Positions 42,204-53,495 of a DNA stretch of 64,000 nucleotides are shown piece after piece. The stretch's first letter is position 1, and the number at the start of each line of letters is the position of its first letter. Source of the DNA: Glebionis coronaria (lineage: Eukaryota > Streptophyta > Magnoliopsida > Asterales > Asteraceae). The stretch spans positions 82,191,512 through 82,255,511 of the forward strand of contig CM046876.1 in the NCBI GenBank assembly GCA_025667525.1, read 5' to 3'. Under the pieces are notes generated by a model. It saw only the letters and a program-made list of their open reading frames with translations. It ran no database searches and was not told the origin of the DNA. A program made the translations under genes and the position numbers.

Positions 42204-42947
42204 TTAAGATTTCTTGTGATTATACCTAGGACAATCCCTCTTCAAATAATCCTCGGACTCACATATATAACACCTGAGTTTGCCGCTTCTTCCTTGTGAC
42301 CTTGACCACGAACTATTTGCACCCTGCTCCATATCTCTCTGACTAGATCTATCCCTCACATACAACCCTTCACCACCATCACCCTTTGCTTCCGTCATCT
42401 TCTGAAGTTCCCTAGAATTAAGTGTCGCGACCACGTCTTCTAGCTTCAAAATATCCCAACCATATAGCAAATTCTCCACGAAATTATCGTAAGACGATGG
42501 TAAAGATGTGAGTAACAATAATGTATGATCCTCATCCGATATAGCAGTATATATAGCCGCTAAGTCACTTACAAGCTTGTGAAACTCATCAATATGTTCA
42601 GACTGACTCCGACCTTGATGCATTTGAAAAATATATAACTTTTTCTTCAAGTACAAACGATTAGCTAAAGACTTTGTCATGTATAAAGTCTCTAACTTTT
42701 TCCAAATCCCCGATGTAGTCGTCTCCTTGGTGATCTCTCGTAGGACCCGATCATCCAAACACAAGATCAATGCGTTGTAAGTCTTTTTCTGAATGACGTT
42801 ATCGTAAGCCACTATTGTGGTGGCGGGAAATTCCTCCAATGCTGCATCTAATTCCAGATGTTCCAGCAAAGCCTTCATCCTTACCTGCCATAACCCAAAG
42901 TCATTCTTCCCATCGAATTTCTCGATGTCAAATTTGCTCAGCGTCAT
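42204..42947 (-). CDS. gag: E6 gag
   Basis: 247 aa starting MTLSKFDIEKFDGKNDFGLW, the standard start of a copia gag of the UBN2 type. Further blocks are LYMTKSLANRLYLKKKLY, HIDEFHKLVSDLA and LLLLTSLPSSYDNFVENLL; the zinc knuckle CYICESEDYLKRDCP is at about residue 228, where the usual Gly/His spacing is altered (no His in the expected place). The frame is open. The protease would follow at 41860-42200, which contains stops. Confidence 0.85.
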   Translation of the reverse strand: MTLSKFDIEKFDGKNDFGLWQVRMKALLEHLELDAALEEFPATTIVAYDNVIQKKTYNALILCLDDRVLREITKETTTSGIWKKLETLYMTKSLANRLYLKKKLYIFQMHQGRSQSEHIDEFHKLVSDLAAIYTAISDEDHTLLLLTSLPSSYDNFVENLLYGWDILKLEDVVATLNSRELQKMTEAKGDGGEGLYVRDRSSQRDMEQGANSSWSRSQGRSGKLRCYICESEDYLKRDCPRYNHKKS

Positions 42948-43825
42948 GTTATTTTAACCCTTTGCTAACCGTTTAACCTTTTGTGAATTTACCTACACAA
43001 CACACGATCTAGCGAAAGTAATCCGTGTATAAAACACCCTTGCTTTATCGATATAACCCTAAGATAAAAATCTTAGAAATCGATTAAACCAAGTAACCCT
43101 TCAAAAGAAAACCCTTTCTTACTCAAATATCGACTAAACCTTGGAAATTAACCTATCCAATAAATCGACAATCCTTAAATCAAGAAAGTACCCGACGCCT
43201 TTGAAGTTACCCGTGTCGTACTTTTAATTTTGCAAAACCGATCTCTAATAACCTAAGAAATCTTGCAACCTCGACAAGTCGTGAACGCTCTTTATCCCTT
43301 TATTAATTTGCTAAACCTTGTGATAAACCCTCACAATCACAAATTAACAAAGCCCCTTCAATAATTCGCTAAACGTTGTGATATATTAAACCTCACAATC
43401 ACGAATTACGAATTCCCCTTGTGCAAAAAATACCCGAAGTAATAATACTACCTTTTTTCAGTTAAAAAAAAACAAAAAATACCCTTGGCCCAATATATCA
43501 AGTCTAAGACAATTTTTGGTCAAAAGAATACCTCCTTGGCCCAGTTATGGCCCAATATCCCTTTACCAAGAAACAAAACCCTCGTAGTAATAATACTTCT
43601 TTGTGTTTGACTTTTTAAACCAGTCACCAACAATACTTTCTTCTTCCTCGCTCCTGCATGAGTAACAATGGCTGCAAGAAGAAAAAAACCACCACCGATC
43701 TAAAAAATCAAACAACCCTTTTATGTCGACAACCTGCTGCTTCAATTGATGTTCTCGATAACCCCAAACACCAAGAACTCTCTTCTTTGATCGATCATAG
43801 TAAACCAGAGAGACCTCGAACCCAA
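42948..43825 (-). other. E6 leader region
   Basis: Long untranslated leader between primer site and gag, about 880 bp, AT-rich, with repeated AACCCT/AAACC text. No supported gene. Confidence 0.5.
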
Positions 43826-43837
43826 GCTTTGATGCCA
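43826..43837 (-). other. E6 primer-binding site
   Basis: Minus strand TGGCATCAAAGC, two mismatches from the tRNA-Met site TGGTATCAGAGC; two bases from the LTR. Confidence 0.75.
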
Positions 43838-43839
43838 CT

Positions 43840-44163
43840 TGTGGGATTTAATCCCTACAACCCTGGTTAACCTAGATGCGGATAACTCGATCGTGAAGAA
43901 AACCCAGCAACATTATCGACAGAAAAGTGACACAAGGTATGTACCATAATCCAACTGATTAGATCATTGATAAAGAATGTGTTGTGAATCTCGTTCCCCC
44001 TCACCTCCTTTTATAGAGATGAGGGGGAACCGACTAATACATAGTCCTACGGGTCGGGTTGGGCTTAGAACAACCAACCGACCTTCATTCTATTAGCTAT
44101 TTAGGAAACTTGGAAGTTATCCATTAGACACGACTTAGGCTAATTAAAGACTATTACATAACA
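43840..44163 (-). repeat. E6 5' LTR
   Basis: Partner of 40684-40987; minus strand starts TGTTATGTAATAG and ends in a hairpin with GGGAT/ATCCC arms. Confidence 0.88.
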
Positions 44164-44168
44164 GGACC

Positions 44169-45446
44169 TCTATATTACAGACAACCGCGTTGTTCATTGT
44201 ACTATGTTGAATTTACTACAAGCTAAAAACATCCACCTTTTTCGGAGACAAGGTATCCACTTAGGGATTATCAAATGTTCAATGTTCAAACCCATTGATA
44301 ATCTCGACTTTATCAAATGCATAAATGTTGAAAGTATTTATGCTCTAAATGTCCAAGCTTATAAACTCTAGGGATTAAAGTTGTCAAGTCACGAAACTTC
44401 ATCAAGTTAGACAATATAAGCCCTTCATTATTATCTATATTTTTCATATAGTTTCTCTCTCACATCGATTAACGTTTGTTAAGTTGTTATTCAGTTCTTG
44501 GTTTTTGGTTTAGATCATTCACAACTTGTGATTGATCTTTGTTACAATTTGACTGTCTATGCATGTAATTGTCTATATCTTTCTTGTGTAGCATCCATTT
44601 AGGGACTACACTTCTCTTTTGTATTTTTTAGCATCCAGTTGGGGATTATTCTTATTAATCTTTTGGGATAAAACCTGGTATTCTTATTGTTTTACTTTGG
44701 GTTAATAAATTTTACATGTTATTAGAGCTTTTTTGCTCTGTTCTTGGGATAAAAGCTCTTTCATCGGTGTTTAATTAGGTGGATCCATTAGATCTGCATG
44801 TTAATTATATTTTCCAAAAATTAGGTTTTCAAAATTTTGGGGGTTTCATCTTTTTAACTTGGGGTGTGTTCTTGATAGTGTTAATCGTTTATTAACATTG
44901 GGAATTGGTTTAATTTTGATTTTTTTCTTGAAAACCCCTAAAATCAGAAATTAGGGTTTTCTTTCAAGATTTGGTAAGATTGGTTTCTTGTTTATCTAAC
45001 GGTGCATGTTGTTTCTTGTGTATCCGCTGTTATTTTTGGTTTGGTGTGGTTTAGACTAGTTGATATTCTTGATATATTTTTTGGAAGCTATTGCGTGCTC
45101 TGTAACACCTCCTGCACTCTTTATTTTTTATCTTTGTTTAGAGGGCTTAGGTGTCGAAGGGTTTGATCGATTTGTTAGTTTAGTGGAGTGGTAAGGGTGT
45201 TTGATTGTTTGTTAATTGTTTGTTTAGTTGATTGTTTGTTTGATAGTTGTTGGTTATTTGTTTGTTAGTTGATTGTTTGTGTGTTTGTTATTTTTTGTTA
45301 AGTGTTTTTGTTAGTTTTGGTTTTCTTGTGTTTTGAACCCTTATAAAGTCTCAGCTCTTGACCTACCACTCAAGTGGTTTGTAAGCATGAGAACTATCTT
45401 TTGGCTTGATTTTGGGTTTGGCATTTTTATTTGTGTTTTTTTCATC
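44169..45446 (+). mobile_element. E7: LTR end, primer site and leader of a copia element
   Basis: A U5-like T-rich stretch ends near TTTTACA at 44716, followed by TGTTATTAGAGC (44717-44728), a degenerate tRNA-Met primer site. Then comes a leader of about 720 bp with TTTG/TTAG-rich simple sequence (45190-45310) up to the gag ATG. The LTR start is not identified; E6 sits just left of it. Confidence 0.55.
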
Positions 45447-46985
45447 ATGGTAGGTGCTAGTAGTAGTAATGGTGATAGTAATAATGTTAATGTGATTAAT
45501 GGATTAGATGTTGGTAATCCTTTGCATTTACAGTCTAATAAAAATAATAATAGCGGTTCTTCGATTAATATAAAACTTACGAAATTATAGAGTTTAGGCT
45601 ACTGCTATGGAAATTTCTTTGCAAGCTAGAAATAAGATGAGTTTTGTTCATGGTACTTGTCTTAAAGAAACTTATGCTAATAGTGTGCCTTTTGTCTAAT
45701 CAATAGGAAAGATGTAATGTTGTTGTTCTGTCTTGGTTGTTAAGTAGTATTTCTAAATATTTTTATTTGAGTCAAGTATATTCTGAAAAGGTTGCTAAGG
45801 TTTGGTCTGAGTTAAATGAGACATATTATAAACTTGATGGTTCTATTTTGTTTAATTTGATGCAAAAGATAAATGGTTTTAAACAAAATGGAGTGTCTGT
45901 GTCTAAGTATCATCATAAAATGAATTTTTTGTGGAGAGAGTTGATATTTTGACTAAATTGACTCCTTGTTCATGTGATGCTAGAAAAGATATAATAAACA
46001 TAATCAGTTAATGAAACTTATGCAATTTTTTATGGGACTAGATGATATTTATCATCCTATTAAAAGTTCTTTGTTAACTCAATCTGAATTGCCTAATGTT
46101 AAAGATGCTTTTGTTATAATGGGGAGGGAGGAGTCACACAGGGGCCTTGGTTCTACTTATGGGGTTCAAAAACCCTAGGTTAGCTCTTCTGTTACTAAAT
46201 CTGATAATAATAATAATAATAACAATAATAATTATAATTATAATTTTTATAGATTTAATAACAATGGGGTTAATATAGGGCAAAATAATAGTAATGCTTG
46301 CAATTCTTTTTCTTGTAAGCATTGTCGGATGAAAGGTCATACCATTGATAAATGTTTTGAACTTGTTGGTTATCCAACTGATTTTAAGAAAAAATTAAAT
46401 GGGAGAAAATTTTCTAATAATAATGGTGCTTTTAATAATAAGACTAGTAATTCTAGTTATCATGTTGATGTGCAAAAATTTACTGGTTCTTTACCTTTCA
46501 CTAATGAGCAAATTGATAAAATTATGAGTCTGATTAGTGAGAAAAGTAATTATGGGGTTCATGCCAATATGGCAGGTAAGAGGCTTACCTTTGTTAATGC
46601 TAATGTGCTTTTTAATAATCACTTTTATAAGTTCTTTAATGCTAATGTTAAAATTGGTGATAAAACTTTCCATTTTGGGTGGATTATTGATTCAGGGGCA
46701 AACTAGCATATTACATCTACTACTAATAATATGAGATGGCTGATATTTCTGATTTGAATATTACTGTGGGATATCCTAATGGGACTGTTGCTACTATTAA
46801 GTATGTTGGTGATTTGGGACTTACAAATAATGTTGATCTATTTGATGTGCTGGTTATACTTGAATATACTGTTAGTCTATCGTCTGTTAATAAAATGATT
46901 TAATATAGTAAACTCCATGTTGGTTTTAATGGATATGATTGTGTTATTCAGGATTTGAAAATAGAAATCGTTGGGAATCTAAGTC
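45447..46985 (+). pseudogene. gag: E7 copia gag and start of protease
   Basis: Starts MVGASSSNGDSN. With several frameshifts and stops one can follow gag text: ATAMEISLQARNKMSF-like, then LSQVYSEKVAKVWSELNETYYKLDGSILFNLMQKINGFKQNG and YHHKMNFLWRE, an Asn-rich stretch with an (AAT)n run at 46203-46250, and the zinc knuckle CKHCRMKGHTIDKCFELVGYP (first Cys just before 46329). A TAG follows IDSGAN at 46705-46707, where protease begins. The reading ends at the E8 LTR at 46986. Confidence 0.75.
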
Positions 46986-47737
46986 TGTTAGAATTCCCTT
47001 AGTCATAGATTTAAACTTAAATTAAGTTGTTTGATATTAACTTGCATGTGCCTAGGAGACAGGCAAGTAACCCAAGACTCACAGAGTTCTAAGTCTCTAT
47101 GAGTAACCACAGGGGAGTCCATGTCAGAGACATTGTCAAGGAAGCCGAAGATTACTTGAAGACATACTCATTGGCTCTGTTGGATAACAACCAAGATGCA
47201 TCAGTGACTCTGAGTGGTTGAGTATTAATAGGGGTGGCAATACCCTGTTAACACTCAGTACACTTTGGACATATCTAAGTGTTTAGGCGAGAAGTTATGC
47301 AACCTAAAGTACAAGGTATGAAGAAAAGGGAAACTATGTCAGCTCTGTTTCCCTAAAGCGTTGTGGCAGACTACCAAGAATAGAAGAGCATCTTTTGACA
47401 GATGTCTGACATTGTCTGTTTTGTGTAGTCACCATCAACCAGTACTAGAAGTCAACCTCGTACCAATATAAATAGGATATGTTGGCTAGAGTTAATGTTG
47501 TTCACTTTGTTATATTACTCACATTAACTCTGTAGAACTCAGAGAAAGAACAGTTGTGCCTGTGTTCTTGAGTTAGCTTTATTTTGTCCAAAGTGTACAC
47601 AACACATTGTCCTCAAACTGCGTTATCCATAACACATGTAATACTTGTTATACATTAATAAAGTACAATGTTTTAAAAGTATTTACTTGTGTTAATTATC
47701 CTTCTTAATTGTTTCAAGCTAGGTTTAGGGACTTTCA
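46986..47737 (+). repeat. E8 5' LTR
   Basis: TGTTAGAATTCCC to GGGACTTTCA, 752 bp, followed after two bases by the primer site. TATA-like TATAAATA lies at 47467-47474. It begins inside the E7 protease. Confidence 0.8.
47467..47474 (+). promoter_or_regulatory. TATA-like box in E8 LTR
   Basis: TATAAATA in a U3 position about 480 bases after the LTR start. Confidence 0.55.
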
Positions 47738-47739
47738 AT

Positions 47740-47754
47740 TGGTATCAGAGCGGT
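47740..47754 (+). other. E8 primer-binding site, tRNA-Met type
   Basis: TGGTATCAGAGCGGT, matching the initiator tRNA-Met primer site over at least the first twelve bases. Confidence 0.92.
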
Positions 47755-47810
47755 GTTTGATATTAAAACCTTCATAAACATCGTTCTAAGTTTTATAATC
47801 AAGATCTACG

Positions 47811-49005
47811 ATGCCTGAAACGAGCCACACCCCACCACCACCACCTAACTTGGTTTCTGGGAACAACACACTACCACCTCCATATTCACCAAGAGTAACC
47901 CCCACTCAAAATGAAGACGATCTTCCTCAACTTCTCGATTCAAGAGGTGGATCCCATGTTACCAACGTACCAGTGTTTGATGAAGACGACTTTCCAAGTT
48001 GGAAAAGATAATTTCTTGTCTATCTAGATGGACTTGAACCATTTCTTCTAGAAATTATTGAAAATGGGCCATATGTTCCCATGGCGCTTACCTCTACTGA
48101 TGAGAATCCTCTTTCCAAACCTCTCAAGCTGTGGACTCCAGCTGATAGGAAATTGGCAAACCAAGATAAACGTCTCAAAAGCATTATCATCTCCTGACTT
48201 CCAAAACACATCATGAAATCAGTAATCCAATGTCCAACAGCCAAAAAATGTGGACAGACCTCATCCTAGGTTACGAAGGACCCTCTGAAACCAAAGAAAC
48301 CAAGATTCAGGCACTCAGGCTTCAGTTTAATGCTTTCAAGGCACTTGAAGGTGAAAAGGTACAACAGACGTACACAATGCTGAAGATTCTTCTCAAAGAT
48401 CTTGCTATGAATGAAGTCACCATTGGACAAGCTGAAGTAAACGCCACCTTTGTCAACAGCCTTCCCAGAAAATGGCTGAGCATGAATCAGACCTAGAGAG
48501 CCAATAACTCCATCAAGAATGATACGTTGGCTCATCTGTATGGAAAATACAACTATGAAGAAGGGCTGATAGATACCATTTACAAATCTGAGTCTCAAAG
48601 ATTTGTAGTTCAGGAAGTAACATCCAAAGCATTGATTTCCACCTCACACACTCATGACAACGATTCAGATGCTGATGAAGACACTCGTAGCAGCCAGGAA
48701 TTCATGACAGACCTTAATGTTGAGTTTCATGAAAGAGCTTTACTAGCTAATCAAAGAAGATTCTACAAAAGGTCAGGGAGAGTAGGATAAGCTAGTAAGC
48801 AAACTGACAAATCCAAAGAGACTTGCTTTGCCTATGGAAAACTTGGACATTTTCAAAAAGACTGTCCATCCACAAAAACATCCTCACCATCCTATCCTTC
48901 ATCATTCAAACCTTACAAGTTCAAATCACAACAAAAAAACTCATCCACCAATCCAACTCCTTTGATAATGATAAAAAGGATTACAAAAAAAATACAAGGC
49001 ACTAA
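47811..49005 (+). pseudogene. gag: E8 gag
   Basis: Starts MPETSHTPPPPPN. In-frame or near-frame stops occur at 48009, near 48196, 48494 and 48788. Gag text is clear: VPVFDEDDFPSWKR, SVIQCPTAKKMWTDLILGYEG, LRLQFNAFKALEGEKVQQTY and FVNSLPRKWLSM. The zinc knuckle reads CFAYGKLGHFQKDCP, with the second cysteine changed to Tyr, so nucleic-acid binding would be damaged. Confidence 0.8.
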
Positions 49006-49084
49006 AGGCTGAGTTGGAACAAATGAATTTTAAATTAGAATCTCTGTCGAAGAAGAAAGGGGTGATAAAAGGATAGAGAAAGGG

Positions 49085-50430
49085 TTGGTAGCTGAAGCCT
49101 ATGATTGGAATGATGAGCCGCTGACATCTGATGAAGAAGATACTACCAGGGTCAGGGCATTTATGGTTATAGCTGAGGATGAACCTGCTGTTGGTAAAGG
49201 AGATGCTAGATCAAGGCAATGGGTTGACATCACTATGAAAAAGGTACACAGGCTTATCTCTATGTCTGAAAGTGATGAACGTAAACATGTCCTTGATTAT
49301 ACCATAGTTTACATACACTTTGTTGAGGAATAAAGAAAGAACCTGCTTGATATATTTCACTCTGTTAAACATGAATTGTTGACTGCTAAGGCTGAATGTG
49401 AAACTTTCAAACAAATTAACTTTGAAATGACATCTCTTCAAAATGAAGTTAATAATTTAACTTTAAGAAACAGTGCCTTAAATGATCAAGTAACTGAACT
49501 AAACAAGGTTATAGAAAAATGGCTGTGTAGTAGGTTCACTATAAATGAATTACTTAATGATGAAGTTCCAGCTGACATATCTAGGGTTGTTACTGCTAAG
49601 AGAAACAAAATGAAGGCCCTTAGGAAACCCAAAGAGATTGTTTTCAAGTCCACAAAGACTATACATGTGTCAGACCCACTTATGGTTGATGTACCTGTGT
49701 CTGAAGTGGTTATATATAACAACGAACCTTTACCATCTTTGCCTAAACTCTCTGGTGTTGAACCCAGCAACTCTTCTAGAGGAGCTAAGGCTGAAATCAA
49801 ACCAGATGTTAAGACACCTCCAGCTAAGGTTTTTGTTGTACCTGCAAAACAATCTGTTAAGCAAAATGTCTATAAGCCTGTCTCAACAAACCCTGTGAAC
49901 AAAGTTGAACCCTCAACTGAAGAACGCCTGTTGTCTTTGATGAAAGAAGTAGAACTCTAAAAAGAACATATTAAGCCTTCTGGTGAAAGCTCTACTTCCT
50001 CTGACCCTAAGTCTATCCTAGGAGAACCCAAAGGTGAAAAGGTTATCAAACCTTATTGTAATGTATGTAAGAATTCTCATCATATGACCATAGATCATGA
50101 TAGACATATGGCTGTTAAGAGAGCTCAGACACCTTTTAGGGACAGACAAAAAGATAGACTTTCCAGGATGTGACATCTGTGGAAGGTACACCCATGACAC
50201 AGCCAATTGTCCTTCACATCGTCACAAGTTCTACAGGAACTCAAGAGTTGCTAATCAGCAATTTAGGGAACCCACTGGAATATGGGTTCACCATAGGAAC
50301 TATTTTGTTTCTATATATCTATGCAGAAACATCTCAGGGAATCGGTCTGGTATCTAGACAGTGGCTACTCTAGACACATGACAGGAATCAAACAATATCT
50401 GCACATATATTAAAAAGAGCCTGGTAATAT
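49085..50430 (+). pseudogene. E8 linker with coiled coil and start of protease
   Basis: 49085-49330 is acidic (DWNDEPLTSDEEDTTRVRAFM). From about 49345 to 49960 the protein has a heptad-rich part (FEMTSLQNEVNNLTLRNSALNDQVTELNKVI) and a Pro/Lys/Val-rich linker. A second His/Cys cluster (CNVCKNSHHMTIDHD) appears near 50060, then CDICGRYTHDTANCPSHRHKFY near 50170. The protease motif LDSGYSRHMTG is at 50354-50386. Several stops and frame changes. Homology ends near 50425. Confidence 0.7.
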
Positions 50431-53400
50431 TGAGTATTTTGCAAGTTCGTTTTTCTCGACTCAAGATAAATTGAAAGGCCCACTAATATCAAGTTTATAT
50501 TGTTTTAGGCTGTTAAAAAGTTATTTGGGTTCTAGGTCTAATTCAAACAAACACGTAAAAATTGAAAATATTATAGATCTATTTAACCGTAAAACAAAGT
50601 GCAAGTACCACAAAATATTCACAAAGTACAAATATTTAATGCACAAATGTAAAATTGCTTGTAATGTAAATGAAATGAAAATATAGGGACTAAATGTGCA
50701 AAATCAGAAAGTCTAGGGACTAAATGTGCAAAATAAAACAAACTATAGCAACTAACTAACAAACTCCAAACTAACTAACCAATTAAGCAACAAACCAAAT
50801 TTCAGAGACCTAAGTTTGCAAACCCTAGAAAACTTTAAGTTTCAAAGCTGTTTAACCAATTTATGAAAATCTAGGGACTGAAATGCAATTTAAACAAACT
50901 TCTTAACTAAAACTGGCACAAGTAAACTAATAAGCTCGTTTGAGCTTATTTCTCAACCAAAAACGTTCTAGTTTTCTTTTAAATGTTAAAATCAAGATTT
51001 AGCTAGGCTTGTAAAAGGATTAAAGCTATCAGTAAATCTCAAAGTATCTTATTTTAATAAGCCCAAGTTAAGCTAAAAGCTTATTCAGACATCCACAAAA
51101 CAATTTTCTTATTGAAAATGATAAAAGAAGTTACACAAAGCTTGGAATGTCTTTTGGTTTTGAAAATCATCAAGAAAATAAGTTGAAATTCGAAATAAGC
51201 CAAAAGTGCTTATGTTGACCAATTTTGACCAAAAATCTCAAAAAGGTGAAATTAACAAGATCTACTCAGGAAATGTTTGTAAAGACTTATGTGAAAGAAA
51301 ATGAGGTGATTTATGAAGTAGATTATGAGAACTGAGAAAACAGAATGCTTGTTATTACAGAAACATGAAAATAGTTTAGAGCTTATTATTAAGCTGATTA
51401 CACACTCAAAACTGAATACTGTATAGATTCCTTACCAAAACTGAAAGATCTTATGATAAGCTAGAATTGAGAGCAAAAATCAGCAAAATCCATTCACTAA
51501 CAAAGAAATGCAATGTGATCAAAAGTAGCAAGTTTTCACTGATATTCATAAACAAAGTCTGAACCAAACTTTTTAGATGCAAATTGCATGTTTGACCTTT
51601 TCTTTGACTACAAAACTTGACCAAAAGACTTATTATCACTTCTTGAGTATAAGTGAGCTTAAAAGAACAAGTTTCACAAACTGATTCACCAAAATGATCT
51701 GAAACCAAGCACTAGTTTAAAATCTGATTATGAACTTTTGCAAAGACTTTTTGAGCATTTGTTTAAGATAGCTAAGAGGACTTATCAAAACTTGTTAAGG
51801 TAATGAAATGAACTGGTTTTGAGTCAAAAACAAACTAGTTTACTTATTAGATCACAAAGATGAACACTAACGACTATGACTGATGTAAAATAATGTTAAT
51901 CAAGTGAAAACTGAATTATCAGCTAACAACCTACAAGTAAGCAATCACAAAAAGAAGATCACACTACAAATAAGCTAACATAATCACAGTTCAGCATTTA
52001 AGAGCTATAACTAGGAATTTAGCATGCAAAGACAGTTAAGTGGAACTTTAACAAGAAAATGAGTTCCTTTTAGCTTTGATCCACCACTGATGGAGTAGAG
52101 GAGCGCTGAGCTCTCTAAGGACAACTAAACCACCATAAATTAACCACCAAAACCATCATCATATCATCTATAGCTTCAAACTAATCTCCCCTGCTACAAT
52201 ATTCAATTTTGCTATGAAATGAACTGAAAATGATTTTAAAACAGATACAGTCTTCAAATCAACATGAAACACATTCCTTTGATCATGAATGATCAAAAGA
52301 ATCACAAGATTGACAAGGATGTAAGAGAATGCAGGAATGAGAAGAAGATTTGAGTAAGAGTGAAAGTTGAATTTCATTAATGGAGGAAAAGTTGGTTACA
52401 AAACGGTTAAAGCTAACTAACTAACTCTTAAGTGATTGTCAGTCACTTAAGAGTAGTTCTAACTAAATTACTAGGTGAATTGACAGAGAATTTTACAAGT
52501 GTGTGAAAAAAACACACACTAACTACATACATAAAATGAAGGCCTAACTGAGTATTTATAGAGGTTGGGATATAGTTAGTTGGAGTCTGGTGACGTATTG
52601 CAACCAATAGCATCCTTCCATGTGGCTTGATTCTCTTAATTGTTCACAGTCGTTGAAGAGCTCAAATTGGGGGTTTTTGTTGTAGTTGATTTCAAGTTAA
52701 TTGGTTGCTGGGGTTGTAATCCTCTCTTGAAATAGAGCAATTTTGATGTTGATCATGTCTCTTGATATGTAGTCTAGCTCGACTTCGATCCTGGGCTTGT
52801 TTGAATATAAGAGTGACAAGTGGCGTGTTTTTATTGGTGGGGTATGTGAGTTGCGGATCATAATCCATTTCTCAATTTTGTATTGGTGTAATAAATGTGA
52901 GTGCGCTGCACTGTGCTGATTCGTTGTAATTAATCGTGACGGCAGTAGTGGGGTGATGTGGAAAGGAGGTAGCAATCTATCTGAGCTCCATACTACTTCC
53001 CATTGGTCCATATAACTATCACTCGGATCAAACCAAACTTTTCCTATTTTTGTCATTATAAGTCCTTATAGTTTAGGCAGAATAGGATTTAAGCCCCAAG
53101 CTTCATTTTTTTGACATATTTGGTCCTTCAAACTTCAAACTTGTTCATAAATCATCCTTTGACTTTGTTGACTTGAGAGTTGACCAAATTTGACTATGTT
53201 CTTGACTTTTGCATAATTACACTTTAGTCCCTCATCTTTGGAAGTTGTCAAGAAAGTTCCTTTGTCTTTACAAGGCTTGTCACTTTTCATCCTTCTTTTG
53301 TCTTTTCTTCATCTTTAAGGCTTGATTTCACTTGTTTGCTCCAAATTTGTATCTTTGTTACCTACACAAGCACAAACATAAAACATACCCATAATACTGC

Positions 53401-53481
53401 TTTTATGTATAAAATTAGGTATTTTGCTTTGTGTTTTAGGGTGATTTGTGATATTATTGATATGTGATTTCACTCATATCA
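50431..53481 (-). repeat. E4 LTR (3' LTR), about 3 kb, left end uncertain
   Basis: Read on the minus strand it begins TGATATGAGTG at 53481, immediately after the purine tract of 53482-53495. U3 text (GTGCTTGTGTAGGTA, 'tttggtcc', AAGTGACAAG) is like E1's LTR. The TATA-like CTATAAATA is at 52553-52561, followed by about 2 kb of transcribed AT-rich sequence with 'agcttatt' motifs like E1. The left end near 50430 is judged only from loss of E8 coding text. A minus-strand ORF of 119 aa (52697-53056) lies in U3 and has no family features. Confidence 0.65.
52553..52561 (-). promoter_or_regulatory. TATA-like box in E4 LTR
   Basis: Minus strand CTATAAATA, about 920 bases after the LTR start; copied at 56872-56880 by the duplication. 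Confidence 0.55.
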
Positions 53482-53495
53482 AATCCCCTACACTT
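53482..53495 (-). other. E4 polypurine tract
   Basis: Minus strand AAGTGTAGGGGATT directly before the LTR, the same sequence as in E3; copied at 57801-57814. Confidence 0.75.

Larger units (their letters stand above)
40684..44163 (-). mobile_element. E6: short copia element lacking RT
   Basis: 3,480 bp in minus orientation with LTRs (304 and 324 bp), perfect 5-bp duplications ggacc (40679-40683 and 44164-44168) and a degenerate tRNA-Met primer site. It holds a gag ORF and an integrase remnant but no RT or RNase H. The integrase text (LNGQAVTRKTTKGRKQLG, RKGMNVDQLWRLDDVTSKGVLY) belongs to a copia family I recall as abundant in Tanacetum. The LTRs are clearly diverged, so it is older than E3 or E5. 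Confidence 0.9.
46986..50430 (+). mobile_element. E8: 5' part of a SIRE-like copia element
   Basis: 5' LTR, perfect tRNA-Met primer site, gag, a long linker with coiled-coil parts and the first motif of protease (LDSGYSRHMTG), all on the plus strand. The order gag / coiled linker / DSGxSRHMTG resembles SIRE-type copia elements. It stops near 50430, where E4's LTR text begins, so integrase and RT are absent here. Stops are frequent. Confidence 0.8.

Noticed and set aside
43563..43870. Overlapping ORFs on both strands near the E6 5' LTR
   Set aside because: They lie over the leader and primer site of E6 and have no family features.
52697..53056. 119-codon minus-strand ORF, repeated at 57016-57375
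   Set aside because: Located in U3 of the E4 LTR; conserved only because of the recent tandem duplication.
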